From the NCBI GenBank assembly GCA_002287035.1, contig NSKG01000001.1, positions 590,210 to 654,209 of the forward strand: a stretch of DNA of 64,000 nucleotides, read 5' to 3'. Positions 38,140-48,110 of the stretch are shown here, in pieces. The notes under the pieces were generated by a model that saw only the letters and a program-made list of their open reading frames with translations, had not been told where the DNA came from and ran no database searches. Each line of letters opens with the position of its first letter. Position 1 is the stretch's first letter. The position numbers were made by a program, and so were the translations under genes. The stretch is from Pseudomonas sp. WN033. GTDB taxonomy: Bacteria > Pseudomonadota > Gammaproteobacteria > Pseudomonadales > Pseudomonadaceae.

Positions 38140-39693
38140 ATGCCTGTGCTTAAAGCACTGAAAAAATTATTCAACAAACCCGGAGAGCCGCTGCAGGAAG
38201 ACAGCCTGCCCGATATTGAAAAACAGCAAGCGGCTGCCAAGGAAAAAAGCCGCGCTCCCAGGGACAGCAAGCCCCGTCAGGACAAGCCCCAGGCCGGGAA
38301 AGACGCACGCAAGCCCCGACAGCAGGACAAACCCAAGCGCAAATCCCAGGCACCGGCTGAACCAGCCAAGCCATGGTCACTGCACGATTTCCAGGTCGCT
38401 CCGGCCGAAGGTAAAACCCGTTTCCACGACTTCCCGCTGCCCGACAGCCTGATGCGCGCCATTCAGGAGCAGGGTTTCAGCTATTGCACCCCGATTCAGG
38501 CTGCCGTGCTGGGCAAAACCTTGCGTGGCCAGGACGCTATCGGCCGGGCCCAGACCGGCACCGGCAAGACTGCTGCGTTCCTCACCTCGACCATCGCCCA
38601 GTTGCTGGACACCCCGCCACCGGACGAACGCTTCATGGGCGAGCCGCGCGCGCTGATCATTGCCCCGACCCGTGAGCTGGTCATGCAGATTGCCAGCGAC
38701 GCCGAAGGCCTGACCAAGCACTGCAAACTCAACGTCATGACCTTCGTCGGCGGCATGGATATCGACAAGCAGCTGCGCCAGCTCGAGCAGCGTTACTGCG
38801 ACATTCTGGTCGCCACCCCAGGCCGGTTGCTGGACTTCTGCAACCGGGGTGAAGTGCACCTGGATCTGGTGGAAATACTGGTACTTGATGAAGCCGACCG
38901 CATGCTCGACATGGGCTTTATCCCCCAGGTGCGCCAGATCATCCGCCAGACTCCGCGCAAGGGTGAGCGCCAAACCCTGCTGTTCTCGGCCACCTTCAGC
39001 GATGACGTGATGAACCTGGCCCGGCAATGGACCGAGAATCCCGCCGTGGTCGAAATCGAGCCCGAACGCCCGGCCTCGGAAAACGTCACCCAGCAGGTCT
39101 ATGCGGTCAGTGGCAGCGACAAATACAAGCTGCTGTTCAATCTGGTAACCCAGCTGGAGCTGGAACGGGTGATGGTGTTCGCCAACCGCAAGGACGAAGT
39201 GCGGCGCATTCAGGAGCGCCTGGTACGCGACGGTATCGATGCCGCGCAACTGTCCGGCGACGTACCGCAGCAAAAGCGCGTGCGCACCCTGGACAACTTC
39301 AAGAACGGCAAGCTGCGTGTACTGGTGGCCACCGACGTGGCCGGCCGCGGCATTCATATCGACGGCATCAGCCACGTGATCAACTACACCCTGCCGGAAG
39401 ACCCTGAAGACTACGTACACCGCATCGGTCGTACTGGGCGCGCTGGCGCCAAGGGGACCTCGATCAGTTTTGCCGGTGAGGATGATGCCTTTCAGGTGCC
39501 GCCGATCGAGGAACTGCTGGGTGGCAAGCTGGACTGCATTCCGCCGGAGGAGCGTTTCCTCAAGCCGGTGCCCAAGCGCCAGCACAGCGCCGAAGAGCAT
39601 GCCGAAATCCGCGCCAACGAGACCGCCCAGGCCGAAGCCGCCGCCCGCGCCCGCCGGCGCAGCAGCAATCGCCGCGATACCCGCCGTCGTTGA
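38140..39693 (+). CDS. rhlB: ATP-dependent DEAD-box RNA helicase RhlB type
   Basis: 517 residues. A lysine-rich N-terminal extension (about 1-80) precedes the two RecA-like domains. Motifs seen are AQTGTGKT (I), PTRELVMQ (Ia), [13 protein letters not shown] (II, DEAD), SAT (III) and [10 protein letters not shown] (VI). RhlB works with RNase E in RNA decay in E. coli. The assignment to RhlB against other DEAD-box paralogues is likely but not certain. A GTG slightly downstream is an alternative start. Confidence 0.85.
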   Translation: MPVLKALKKLFNKPGEPLQEDSLPDIEKQQAAAKEKSRAPRDSKPRQDKPQAGKDARKPRQQDKPKRKSQAPAEPAKPWSLHDFQVAPAEGKTRFHDFPLPDSLMRAIQEQGFSYCTPIQAAVLGKTLRGQDAIGRAQTGTGKTAAFLTSTIAQLLDTPPPDERFMGEPRALIIAPTRELVMQIASDAEGLTKHCKLNVMTFVGGMDIDKQLRQLEQRYCDILVATPGRLLDFCNRGEVHLDLVEILVLDEADRMLDMGFIPQVRQIIRQTPRKGERQTLLFSATFSDDVMNLARQWTENPAVVEIEPERPASENVTQQVYAVSGSDKYKLLFNLVTQLELERVMVFANRKDEVRRIQERLVRDGIDAAQLSGDVPQQKRVRTLDNFKNGKLRVLVATDVAGRGIHIDGISHVINYTLPEDPEDYVHRIGRTGRAGAKGTSISFAGEDDAFQVPPIEELLGGKLDCIPPEERFLKPVPKRQHSAEEHAEIRANETAQAEAAARARRRSSNRRDTRRR

Positions 39694-39697
39694 ATCA

Positions 39698-39762
39698 TTC
39701 GCGCCCGCAGGGCGCTCCTACCCTGACACTCTGTACCGGTAGGAGCGCCCTGCGGGCGCGAA
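39698..39762. repeat. REPIN / terminator with 25-bp perfect arms
   Basis: A pair of inverted Pseudomonas-type REP sequences. The arms at 39698-39722 and 39738-39762 are exact complements 25 bp long (core GTAGGAGCGCCC...GCGGGCGCGAA) with a 15-base spacer. REPINs of this form are thought to be moved by a RAYT transposase, not seen here. It lies 5 bp after the helicase stop and may also end transcription. Confidence 0.88.
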
Positions 39763-40085
39763 CGTATTCAGCCCAAATGGCATCTGTGGCACATCAGCTT
39801 TGAGGGAGTATTTCCAACCGGGCCGCAGCAATTTTTCAACTGCCGGGCCAATGACTATAACGTGATTTTTTCACCGCTGCCCAGCGCTGTTCGTCGATTG
39901 ATGAATTAAATTTTTTTGCGCTTGTCAGCGTCACGAAAGCTGCGCTATACCTCGTTCAACCGGTTCCAACCCAAGGGTGATCCCTTGATACCCATGGGCG
40001 ACGAGAACCGGCCCCGCGGACTGCCAGGTCCAGCCAGGGCACTGATACAGTCCGGAATGATCGGCCCCTTGCGAGGTGTACGCCT
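39763..40085. other. 323-bp gap with no recognised gene
   Basis: Between the REPIN and the phoH-type gene. An AT-rich patch (AATTAAATTTTTTT, about 39904-39917) and a GCTATACCT hexamer (about 39943) could be part of a promoter. No RNA gene or ORF of note was seen. A small CGGCCCCGCGG palindrome lies near 40009. Confidence 0.4.
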
Positions 40086-41468
40086 ATGGATGCGTGCGGA
40101 CATACCCGACACACTTTCTACGTCCTTGACACCAATGTCCTGATTCACGACCCCAACGCCCTGCTCAACTTCGAGGAACACCACGTCATCATCCCGATGA
40201 CCGTCCTGGAAGAACTCGACAAGCTCAAATCCGGAAAATCCAGCACCGCCGCCGACTGCCGCCAGGCAATTCGCGTGATCGACAAGACCCTGAATGATGC
40301 ACCACCCGACCAGGTTGAACAGGGCGTACCGATCCAGCGCGGCAAACTCGGCCCCAACGGCACGCTGGCGATCCTGATGGAAAAAGCGCCGACACCCTCG
40401 CTCTGCCTACCCAACGACCTCAACGACAACAAGATCATCAACCAGCTTTGCCTGCTCAAACAGCTTCACCCCGAAGATCGCATCGTCCTGGTCTCCAAGG
40501 ACATCAACATGCGCCTGAAGGCCCGCGGCTGCGGGATCGATGCCGAGGACTACCACACCGACCAACTGCTCGATGACATTGATCTGCTGGCGCGCGGTTA
40601 CCATCAGGTCGAAGGTTCATTCTGGGACCGGGTTACCAAGGTCGAAACCCGGCAGCTGAGTGGCCAGACCCTGCACGATGTGCAACTGACCGACAACCTG
40701 CCCGCCCTGCACATCAACGATTTCATCATCGACGATCAGGGGTTCATCGGCTGGGTCAAATCAATCCAGGGTGGGCAGTTGTGTATCCGTGATCTGCATC
40801 AGGAGCCACTGCTGCATCAGGAAGCCTGGGGCCTGCGCCCACGCGATGTGTTCCAGGCACTGGCCATGTACGCCCTGCTCGATCCAGACATCCATCTGGT
40901 CAACCTGACCGGTGCTGCCGGCTCGGGCAAGACCATCCTGGCGCTGGCCGCAGCCATCGAGCAGACCATGGTCAGCAAGACCTACCGGCGGATCATCGCC
41001 ACCCGCAGCACCCAGGGCCTGGACGAAGACATTGGTTTTCTGCCCGGCACCGAAGCGGAGAAAATGGAACCCTGGCTTGGCGCGATCACCGACAACCTGG
41101 AAGCCCTGCACCTGGATGACGAGTGCACCCACAGCAGTGTCGATTACATCCTCGACCGGGTGCCGCTACAGTTCAAATCCCTGAACTACATTCGCGGTCG
41201 CAGCTTTCAGCAGAGCTTCATCCTGATCGACGAAAGCCAGAACCTCACCCCGCACCAGATCAAGACCATCATCACCCGTGCCGGTAGTGGCTCGAAGGTG
41301 GTCTGCCTCGGCAACCTGGCGCAGATCGACACGCCCTACCTCAACGCCACCAGCTCAGGCCTGACCTACCTGACCGAATGCTTCAAGGACTTCCCCCACG
41401 GTGTGCACATTCACCTGCAGGGCGTTCCGCGTTCGCTGTTGGCCGAGTATGCGGAGAGTCATCTGTAA
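40086..41468 (+). CDS. PIN-domain PhoH-family ATPase
   Basis: 460 residues. An N-terminal PIN ribonuclease domain (about 8-150; FYVLDTNVLIHDP) is joined to a PhoH ATPase domain (about 250-440; TGAAGSGKTILAL Walker A, SFILIDESQNLTPHQ Walker B). This PIN-PhoH layout (PhoH2 or YlaK type) is linked to RNA unwinding and cleavage in mycobacteria. The role in pseudomonads is not settled. Confidence 0.9.
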   Translation: MDACGHTRHTFYVLDTNVLIHDPNALLNFEEHHVIIPMTVLEELDKLKSGKSSTAADCRQAIRVIDKTLNDAPPDQVEQGVPIQRGKLGPNGTLAILMEKAPTPSLCLPNDLNDNKIINQLCLLKQLHPEDRIVLVSKDINMRLKARGCGIDAEDYHTDQLLDDIDLLARGYHQVEGSFWDRVTKVETRQLSGQTLHDVQLTDNLPALHINDFIIDDQGFIGWVKSIQGGQLCIRDLHQEPLLHQEAWGLRPRDVFQALAMYALLDPDIHLVNLTGAAGSGKTILALAAAIEQTMVSKTYRRIIATRSTQGLDEDIGFLPGTEAEKMEPWLGAITDNLEALHLDDECTHSSVDYILDRVPLQFKSLNYIRGRSFQQSFILIDESQNLTPHQIKTIITRAGSGSKVVCLGNLAQIDTPYLNATSSGLTYLTECFKDFPHGVHIHLQGVPRSLLAEYAESHL

Positions 41469-41524
41469 AACCCTTCACCGGAGGCTGGCAACCCCAGCCT
41501 CCGGCCTTCCAGGTTATTGCCGGG

Positions 41525-43204
41525 CTATTCCAGGGTAAACCACTGTACTTCGACGCGGCGATTGAGATCGCTGTTGCTGCCGACCGGCTCTTCCCAGCCA
41601 CGCCCAACCAGCTCGATCCGGTCACGTTCAATGTCCGGGTGACGCTCCAGCAGCGCATCGGCCACCGCCTGGGTACGTTGGCGTGAAAGCTCCATGGCCT
41701 TCATCGCCATGGCCCGCACCAGTGCCGGCCCGCCCTGACGCTCGAACTCGGGCACGCTCTGGTCGTCGACGTGCCCTCTCAGCAGCACCATCGAACCCGG
41801 GCTGACCTGCAGGAAGCGCTTGATGTCATCCAGAAACGCCTGGTTCTCGCTGGCCCGCGCATCCAGCACCGCAGAGTTGGGGTTGAAAAAGAAGCGGATG
41901 TCCTTGCTGAGCAGGGCATCACCCTCAATCGCTACACGGCCATGAGTCTTGATCGGCGCAATGGCAATGCTCTGACCGGCATAGATGCCACTGGCGTCCA
42001 GCGCTTGCAGGGCGGTCAGATCGACGAAGCGGGCCGGATCGGACGGGTTACGGATCAGGTTGCCGTAAGCCAGCACGGAAGACTGGAAAATCCCCTGGTA
42101 GGAGCCGGCTGAATCAATGGTGCCTTCGAAAAAGGCCTTGTTCTCCGGCACGTTGCTGAAGTGCACCTTGCCGAGTTCATCCCGCGTCTCGTCCTCGCTC
42201 CAGCCAAAAGCCCGGCCAACCAGAGCCAGATAGGCCTCTGGGGTTTCACGCAGTTGCTGGTTACCTTCCATCAGACCATGCACCAGGCCTTCGACCATGC
42301 GCGGCTGGCTGTCGGCAAAACCCTTGTTGACCAGCAGCAGGTCGGCGATGACCAGCAGGTTACGGTTTGAGACCAGCATTTTGGCCAGGCCGCGCGACTC
42401 TGCCACAACCTGATCGGTACGCGGCGACCAGCCCACACAACCGTTCAGACGCCCGGTGCCAGCCTCCAGCACCTGTGCATAGGCGTCGCAGGCAACCACT
42501 GCATCCTCATAAAACACCAATCCAAGCTCTGCCGCACCCGGACGTGCATCCAGATCATCCAACACCCGGATCGGCACTCCGGCCTCGGAAGCCAGATAAC
42601 GGATGAAGAAATCGCTCTCATTGAATTGGCTTGCTGCCAGCACCTTGCCCTTGAGCTGGTTGATGCTGGTAATGCCCTGATCTACCACGACCTGATTGGC
42701 GCCCCGTGAAAAGGCAATCTGGGCCGGCACCTTGACCTCGAACTGACGTCCCAACACAGCCAGCACATCGGCGGTGGTGACCGAAGCCCCGACCTGACCG
42801 CTGTTGAGCTTCGACCAGCCCTCTTCCTCACTCAAGGTCAGCCGCACCTGGAAACCGTACTCACGGGCAAAAATCGAGTCCGGATTAGGCTCCAGCCCGC
42901 CGTTGGCGACGACCAGGCCGGCGTAACCGGCGTATTCGCTGATGTCCACATCAACCACACCGCCCTGCGGCACATAGGGCGCAGCCGGGGCTAGCGTCGG
43001 CAAACCTTGCAGTGGCGCCTCAGGAGGCACCGGCGCACCGGAGGCGGGGGCAGAGTCCTGGGTTATGTCAGTCGCACTCTCCTGATGGCCATCCCCATCC
43101 TGGGCGAGCATCCACACGCCCATGCCGACCAGGACCGCAACCAGCATGAAGAAAACAAAGATGCCGGCTACCGAACCGGCCTGCCGCTGTCGCAGCTCTT
43201 TCAT
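41525..43204 (-). CDS. Membrane-anchored substrate-binding protein fused to OmpA domain
   Basis: 559 residues from the ATG at 43204, which is preceded by AAAGGAGA; a start 15 codons upstream lacks a ribosome site. One N-terminal transmembrane helix (about 14-33) and a Pro/Ala-rich linker lead to a periplasmic binding protein fold (about 80-400, ABC-transporter SBP/NMT1 type). It ends with an OmpA-like peptidoglycan-binding domain (about 440-555; SRQRTQAVADALL, NRRVEV). The permease and ATPase are not nearby. A role as a wall-linked solute sensor or carrier is a guess. Confidence 0.8.
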   Translation of the reverse strand: MKELRQRQAGSVAGIFVFFMLVAVLVGMGVWMLAQDGDGHQESATDITQDSAPASGAPVPPEAPLQGLPTLAPAAPYVPQGGVVDVDISEYAGYAGLVVANGGLEPNPDSIFAREYGFQVRLTLSEEEGWSKLNSGQVGASVTTADVLAVLGRQFEVKVPAQIAFSRGANQVVVDQGITSINQLKGKVLAASQFNESDFFIRYLASEAGVPIRVLDDLDARPGAAELGLVFYEDAVVACDAYAQVLEAGTGRLNGCVGWSPRTDQVVAESRGLAKMLVSNRNLLVIADLLLVNKGFADSQPRMVEGLVHGLMEGNQQLRETPEAYLALVGRAFGWSEDETRDELGKVHFSNVPENKAFFEGTIDSAGSYQGIFQSSVLAYGNLIRNPSDPARFVDLTALQALDASGIYAGQSIAIAPIKTHGRVAIEGDALLSKDIRFFFNPNSAVLDARASENQAFLDDIKRFLQVSPGSMVLLRGHVDDQSVPEFERQGGPALVRAMAMKAMELSRQRTQAVADALLERHPDIERDRIELVGRGWEEPVGSNSDLNRRVEVQWFTLE

Positions 43205-43398
43205 GAACAATCTCCTTTTGTGATAAGCATCAGGCATCCCTTGCAGCATCAGGGCAATGCGCGCAGCCGGCTAAGTTACTTGACTCGCCGTTGCAGCGAA
43301 AGCCCTTGAGGGTGATTAGCCGTCTCTATCAAACCAATACACACGCTCTTATGCGGCTTGCGGCATAATAGGCCCCAGCTATTAACGGAGGTGCTTTT

Positions 43399-44175
43399 AT
43401 GCTGATGGTCATTTCCCCGGCCAAGACCCTGGATTACGACACCGCGCCGGTGATCAGCGATTACACCGAGCCACGCTTTGTCGAACACAGCCAGGCACTG
43501 ATCAAGATCCTGCGCGAGAAGTCGGTACAGGACATTGCCGAGCTGATGTCGCTGTCGGACAAGCTGGCCGCGCTTAACGTCGCCCGCTATGGCAGCTGGC
43601 ACCCGCAGAGCACGCCCAGCAATGCCAAGCAGGCGCTGCTGGCCTTCAAGGGGGATGTCTATACCGGGCTGAACGCCGAGGACTTCGAGGCTGAGGACTT
43701 CGCCTTCGCCCAACGTCACCTGCGCATGCTGTCAGGCCTCTACGGGCTGCTGCGCCCACTTGACCTGATGCAGCCGTATCGGCTGGAAATGGGCACCAGG
43801 CTGGCCAACCCGCAGGGCAAGGACCTGTATGCGTTCTGGGGGGATCAGATCAGTGAGTGGCTGAACCAGGACCTGGCCGAACAGGGCGATCAGGTGCTGC
43901 TCAACCTGGCCTCGCAGGAATACTTCGGCGCAGTCAAACCCAAGGCGCTGAACGCCCGGGTAATCAATACCGAGTTCCGCGACCAGAAGAACGGTCAGTA
44001 CAAGATCATCAGCTTCTACGCCAAAAAGGCCCGTGGCCTGATGGCCCGCTACGTGATCAAGGAGCGCCTGACCAATCCCGAGGCGCTGAAGGACTTCAAC
44101 CTGGACGGCTATTACTACGATCCGGCCAGTTCCAGCAACGACAAGCAGGTGTTTCTACGCGACGAGCAGAGCTGA
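43399..44175 (+). CDS. yaaA: Peroxide stress protein YaaA (DUF328)
   Basis: 258 residues. YaaA in E. coli lowers free intracellular iron during hydrogen peroxide stress. The opening [15 protein letters not shown] is strongly conserved, and [11 protein letters not shown] and [12 protein letters not shown] follow the family. An ACGGAGG ribosome site precedes the ATG. Confidence 0.94.
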   Translation: MLMVISPAKTLDYDTAPVISDYTEPRFVEHSQALIKILREKSVQDIAELMSLSDKLAALNVARYGSWHPQSTPSNAKQALLAFKGDVYTGLNAEDFEAEDFAFAQRHLRMLSGLYGLLRPLDLMQPYRLEMGTRLANPQGKDLYAFWGDQISEWLNQDLAEQGDQVLLNLASQEYFGAVKPKALNARVINTEFRDQKNGQYKIISFYAKKARGLMARYVIKERLTNPEALKDFNLDGYYYDPASSSNDKQVFLRDEQS

Positions 44176-44180
44176 GCCCA

Positions 44181-44446
44181 CTGGATCGCCACGGGCCTGC
44201 GGCCCTCGCGATGACGGGGAAGAGGGGCGGACCCTACCTACACGGACTCCCGCCCAGGACAAGGGTGCAGCCCTCGCCCCCGCCAAAAGCGTACAGCCCT
44301 CACCCCACCAGAAGCGTACAACCCTCCGCTTCTGCCGAGAAAAAAGAGCGCAGCAAACTCTCCCGCCAGGGGAACGGGCGCAACCCACACGCAGGGCACC
44401 ACCGCCTCCCCGTCATTGCGAGCCGCGTAGCGGCGTGGCAATCCAG
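44181..44446. repeat. Pair of CTGGAT repeat units in opposite orientation
   Basis: CTGGATCGCCACGGGCC...GATGACGGGG at 44181-44219 and CCCCGTCATTGCGAGCC...GCAATCCAG at about 44407-44446. The two units belong to the family at 30499-30768 but face each other across about 190 bp of Pro/Ser-type GC-rich sequence with no convincing gene. The interval (44176-44457) is otherwise featureless. Confidence 0.65.
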
Positions 44447-44457
44447 ACCCGGGTGGA

Positions 44458-45231
44458 TCAGCTATCAAAACCTGGGTAAAGCCGCTGTACCTTGCGCAGC
44501 AGAGCCGGCCAGGCCAGGTTGGCGCCAGCGCCCTTGGTGACGTCGCGCATGCTCTGGATCGCGCTATCAAGAATCACCTGCGGAATCGGAATCAGCTCAC
44601 TGCCACCGGCCTGAGCCTGGACCTGAATCTCGCAGCAACGCTGCAGGGTATACATGCCAAGGAAGGCTTCAGCGACGTTGCGGCCACAGGTCATCAGACC
44701 GTGGTTGCGCAGCACCATGTTCTTGGTCATGCCCAGGTCCTTCTGCAGGCGAACTTTCTCGTCCTCGCGCAGGGCCACACCCTCATAGTCGTGGTAGGAC
44801 AGACTGCTGAGTACAAACAGTGCCTGCTGGGAAATCGGCAGAATGCCGTCCTTCTGCGCCGACACACCAACACCGGCATTGGTGTGAGTGTGCAGCACGC
44901 AACCGACATCGTGACGCGCCTCATGCACGGCGCTGTGGATGGTAAACCCGGCCGGATTGATATCGTAGGGCGAGTCCATCAGCTTGTTGCCTTCCAGGTC
45001 GATCTTGACCAGGTTGGAGGCGGTAATTTCTTCAAACATCAACCCATAGGGGTTGATCAGGAAATGCTCGGTGCCCGGGATCTTGGCTGAGATATGAGTG
45101 AATACCACATCATCCCAACCGTACATGGCGACCAGGCGATAGCAGGCGGCCAGATCGACACGGGTCTGCCATTCCTCGGCGCTGACCTGATCCTTGACGT
45201 CGAGTACCGGCAGGTTCTGCATTGCATTCAT
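44458..45231 (-). CDS. Class II aldolase/adducin family protein
   Basis: 257 residues. Zinc-ligand histidines appear in VLHTHTNAG and in LRNHGLMTCG. The family includes fuculose- and rhamnulose-phosphate aldolases and ribulose-5-phosphate 4-epimerase, but many bacterial members of this size have unknown substrates. It is divergent from the Crp/Fnr gene across about 95 bp. Confidence 0.85.
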   Translation of the reverse strand: MNAMQNLPVLDVKDQVSAEEWQTRVDLAACYRLVAMYGWDDVVFTHISAKIPGTEHFLINPYGLMFEEITASNLVKIDLEGNKLMDSPYDINPAGFTIHSAVHEARHDVGCVLHTHTNAGVGVSAQKDGILPISQQALFVLSSLSYHDYEGVALREDEKVRLQKDLGMTKNMVLRNHGLMTCGRNVAEAFLGMYTLQRCCEIQVQAQAGGSELIPIPQVILDSAIQSMRDVTKGAGANLAWPALLRKVQRLYPGFDS

Positions 45232-45324
45232 CGGGCTATCCTCTTGTGATTGTTGGGATCACTGATCCACAGCCGGCCAAGATGCGGCATACTGTCGCGA
45301 TCAGTCATAGGGGGAGTCTAGACC

Positions 45325-46086
45325 GTGACCGCGAAGCGGACTGTCTCGCAATTTACAGTGTCGGGCAAAGCCGAAGAGCATAAATTGGCCAAGCTGCTAC
45401 AGGACAACCGCTGGTTCAGCGAATTGCCACAGCCGGTGCTCGACGATATTCAGGCCCAGGCCCGTTATCGCAAGCTGGAAGATGGCGAGTGCGTCTACGC
45501 CAAGGATGACATGCCTGATGGCCTGTACGGGGTACTCAGTGGTGCGGCCCGGATCAGCAACATCGGCCAGGACGGACGCGAGGCGGTACTGGCAATTCTC
45601 AGCCCGGGTAGCTGGTTCGGTGAGGTGTCGCTGTTCGATGGCCTGCCGCGCTCACATGATACCCACGCCAGTGGCCCGACCGAACTGCTGTTCATTCCAC
45701 GCCAGAATTTTCAGCAGTTGCTGGAACGTCATGCCGAGCTTTACCCGCTGTTCATGCGCCTGCTCTGCCGCCGCCTGCGGCTGTCATTCACCATGCAGGA
45801 AGACAGCGCCCTGCTGCCACTGCCATCGCGCCTGGCCAAACGTCTGCTGATGCATGCCCACAACTACGGCCAGACCGAAGACTCCGGTGGCCGGCTGGCA
45901 GTGCAACTGTCTCAGGAATCTCTGGGGCTGATGCTCAACAGCTCGCGGCAAAGCATCAACAAGCTGCTCAAGCGCCTGGAGGCAGCCGGCTGGCTACAGA
46001 TCCGCTACGGCCTGATCATCATCGCTGATGAACAGGCCCTGGCCCAGTTGGCCAACGGCGAGCAGCCGGAAAACGTCAGCCCTTGA
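45325..46086 (+). CDS. Crp/Fnr-family transcriptional regulator
   Basis: 253 residues. A cyclic-nucleotide-binding-like beta barrel (about 30-150; GDGECVYAKDDMPDGLYGVLSG, GSWFGEVSLFDG) is followed by a Crp-type helix-turn-helix (about 195-235; SQESLGLMLNSSRQSINKLLKRL). No Fnr cysteines are seen, so a [4Fe-4S] sensor is unlikely. The start is a GTG at 45325 with GGGGAG upstream. Ligand and targets are unknown. Its end overlaps the flavodoxin gene by 11 bp. Confidence 0.88.
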   Translation: MTAKRTVSQFTVSGKAEEHKLAKLLQDNRWFSELPQPVLDDIQAQARYRKLEDGECVYAKDDMPDGLYGVLSGAARISNIGQDGREAVLAILSPGSWFGEVSLFDGLPRSHDTHASGPTELLFIPRQNFQQLLERHAELYPLFMRLLCRRLRLSFTMQEDSALLPLPSRLAKRLLMHAHNYGQTEDSGGRLAVQLSQESLGLMLNSSRQSINKLLKRLEAAGWLQIRYGLIIIADEQALAQLANGEQPENVSP

Positions 46087-46528
46087 GCAGTGCGGCCAGT
46101 TCGTCGATCCAGGGCTCGGCGTCGAGTTCGGGGGTCACGGTTTCACTGGCATCCAGTTGCAACATGGGCAGCGCCTCACGAGCCTGCAACTCCAGCATCA
46201 GCTCGCGCAGCAATTGGCCACCCTGGCAGAAGGTATCGCCATAGGAGGAATCGCCCAGGGCGATCACACCGAACGGTACGCCAGTAAACAGCGGGAAGCG
46301 ATCCTGCAGTTCGTGATAGAACGGCAGCAGGCTGTCGGGCAACTCGCCCATGCCGGTAGTCGACGTACACAGCACAATGGCTTCAGGCTGGCTGGCCAGC
46401 AGCGCATCCACCGTTGCCGGCTTGACCCGGCTTACTTGCAAACCGGCTGCGGCCAGACGCGCGGCGGCCTCATCAGCCACCAGATCTGCCGTGCCATAAA
46501 CCGAACCACTGACTACCGTGACCTGCAT
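46076..46528 (-). CDS. Flavodoxin, MioC type
   Basis: A 150-residue flavodoxin-domain protein with the FMN phosphate loop SGSVYGTADLVA and the conserved CTSTTGMGELPDS and ALGDSSYGDTFC. Short flavodoxins of this type support biotin synthase and other reductive reactions in E. coli (MioC). The ATG at 46528 (MQVTVVSGS) is preferred to one four codons upstream. Its 3' end overlaps the Crp/Fnr gene tail to tail. Confidence 0.88.
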   Translation of the reverse strand: MQVTVVSGSVYGTADLVADEAAARLAAAGLQVSRVKPATVDALLASQPEAIVLCTSTTGMGELPDSLLPFYHELQDRFPLFTGVPFGVIALGDSSYGDTFCQGGQLLRELMLELQAREALPMLQLDASETVTPELDAEPWIDELAALLKG

Positions 46529-46592
46529 AAACGCCCCCATGACTGTTGAACGGGGGCTATTATGCCGGATTAGGGACCGGACTGCCCGGCCA

Positions 46593-46620
46593 TGGACAGC
46601 CAGACCCGATCCGATAGAAT
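46593..46620 (+). promoter_or_regulatory. Candidate promoter of the LOV gene
   Basis: TGGACA, a 16-bp spacer and TAGAAT, 31 bp before the ATG at 46651. No LitR-type palindrome was seen in this 120-bp gap. Confidence 0.5.
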
Positions 46621-46650
46621 GTCAGCAAACCCTATGAGAGCGCTGCGGCA

Positions 46651-47103
46651 ATGATCAATGCCAAACTACTGCAAATGGTGGTCAATGCATCCAATGACGG
46701 CATCGTGGTGGCCGAACAGGAAGGCGACGACAACATTCTGATTTACGTGAACGAAGCCTTCGAGCGGCTGACCGGCTTCCAGGCCGAGGACATTCTTTAC
46801 CAGGACTGCCGTTTCCTGCAGAAAGACGATCGCAACCAGCCCGGGCTGCGCAACATTCGCGAGGCGATCAGCGCCGGTCGCCCTTGCCGTGAGGTGATAC
46901 GCAACTACCGCAAGGACGGCTCACTGTTCTGGAATGAACTGTCGATCACGCCGGTCTTCAACGAAGCCGACCAGCTCACCTACTTCATTGGCATTCAGAA
47001 GGATGTCACCGCTCAGGTCGAAGCCCAGCAGCGGCTGCAGGAGCTGGAAGCCCAGGTAGCCCAGCTCCAGCAGCAACTGGCAGCCCGGAACGATCAGGGC
47101 TGA
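46651..47103 (+). CDS. Short LOV blue-light photoreceptor
   Basis: 150 residues: one LOV domain with short N- and C-terminal helices and no output domain. The photoactive Cys53 is in YQDCRFLQKDD (the usual NCRFLQ has Asp for Asn). The flavin-contacting NELSITPV and the signalling glutamine in YFIGIQKDV are intact. It closely resembles the P. putida short LOV proteins (PpSB1-LOV type). Its C-terminal coiled-coil helix is rich in Gln and Leu. It ends convergently, overlapping the LitR-like gene by 10 bp. Confidence 0.93.
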   Translation: MINAKLLQMVVNASNDGIVVAEQEGDDNILIYVNEAFERLTGFQAEDILYQDCRFLQKDDRNQPGLRNIREAISAGRPCREVIRNYRKDGSLFWNELSITPVFNEADQLTYFIGIQKDVTAQVEAQQRLQELEAQVAQLQQQLAARNDQG

Positions 47104-48044
47104 TCCAGACGACCGCCCAGTAACGCCCGCAGACGCCAGGTCAGACCCTGATCCAACTCACCCAGCAGTACCACGCCCTGCTTGCTCAGGGCCGCGCTCT
47201 GCTGCTGGCAAGCATCCCCAACCAGGGCTAACGGGCATTCCAAACTCTGCTCCAGACGACGCAGGGTGGTCAGCACCCCGCCCTCCAGAGGCTGATCAGC
47301 GTACAACAGTACGGCGGCATGGCCATCCGCCGGGATCTGGCCAGCCAAACTCGCCAACCCCACCGGCTCGAACAGACTGACAGGCGCTGCATCCGCATCG
47401 GCAATCAGCGCCGCCGCCAGCAACACCTCCAGCTCTTGCTGAGGTCCCGGCAGATTGATCAACAGCACACTGGGTGCTTCCGGGCTGTGATAGGCAATCC
47501 GCTGGAACAGCCGGCTGCGCAAGAAACCATCCAGCAAAGCCCAGCAGGCCGGCCCGGTACTTTGCGAGCGCTCACGCCAGATTCGCCAGACCGGCAGCAG
47601 AACATCGGCAAAGGCGACCGCCAACGGAAAGCTGGCCATGATCTGACCATAGACCGACTCCAGTTGGCGCACGTCAAACCCCGCCAACGCGGCATGCAGC
47701 CGTTCGCGCCATATCCGCAGTGCAGCCGGCAGGGGCTCTGCATCGGCAGTGGCCGCCGGTTCAGGCAGTGGCTGCCGGTCGATGACCGACGCTACCTTGC
47801 TGACCGTAACGCCACGCTTGATCCAGGCGGTAATGGCCCGTACCCGCTCGATATCGGCCATCGAGTACAGCCGATGACCGCTATCGGTCCGGTGCGGGAT
47901 CAATAATCCATAGCGGCGTTCCCAGGCTCGCAGGGTTACCGAGTTGACGCCGGTCAGGCGCGACACTTCACGGATCGGATAAAGCTCCTCCTGCTCCAGT
48001 CGCTCGAGCGGGCAGCCTTCTGTATTAGCGCTATCATCGGTCAT
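47094..48044 (-). CDS. MerR-family regulator of the LitR type, class II
   Basis: 316 residues from the ATG at 48044 (MTDDSANTEG); the longer open frame upstream covers the promoter region. An N-terminal MerR helix-turn-helix (about 20-90; LYPIREVSRLTGVNSVTLRA) is followed by a helical domain and a Rossmann-like domain of the cobalamin-binding fold. The site that holds the cobalt-ligand histidine in CarH/LitR reads LPGPQQELEVLL, with no His. This fits class II LitR, which in P. putida needs a short LOV protein to respond to light. Confidence 0.85.
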   Translation of the reverse strand: MTDDSANTEGCPLERLEQEELYPIREVSRLTGVNSVTLRAWERRYGLLIPHRTDSGHRLYSMADIERVRAITAWIKRGVTVSKVASVIDRQPLPEPAATADAEPLPAALRIWRERLHAALAGFDVRQLESVYGQIMASFPLAVAFADVLLPVWRIWRERSQSTGPACWALLDGFLRSRLFQRIAYHSPEAPSVLLINLPGPQQELEVLLAAALIADADAAPVSLFEPVGLASLAGQIPADGHAAVLLYADQPLEGGVLTTLRRLEQSLECPLALVGDACQQQSAALSKQGVVLLGELDQGLTWRLRALLGGRLDQP

Positions 48045-48110
48045 GTTGGCATGCTGTCTGTTGTCCGCCGGCAGGCGGTGTTGGCTCAAACGGAACACGG
48101 CGTTAATTAA

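Noticed and set aside
38377..39600. Minus-strand frame of about 400 codons inside the DEAD-box helicase gene
   Set aside because: Antisense shadow; the helicase motifs in the plus frame are unambiguous.
44155..44570. Overlapping open frames in the gap after yaaA
   Set aside because: They consist of repeat sequence and GC-rich Pro/Arg-type codons without a ribosome site or recognisable domain.
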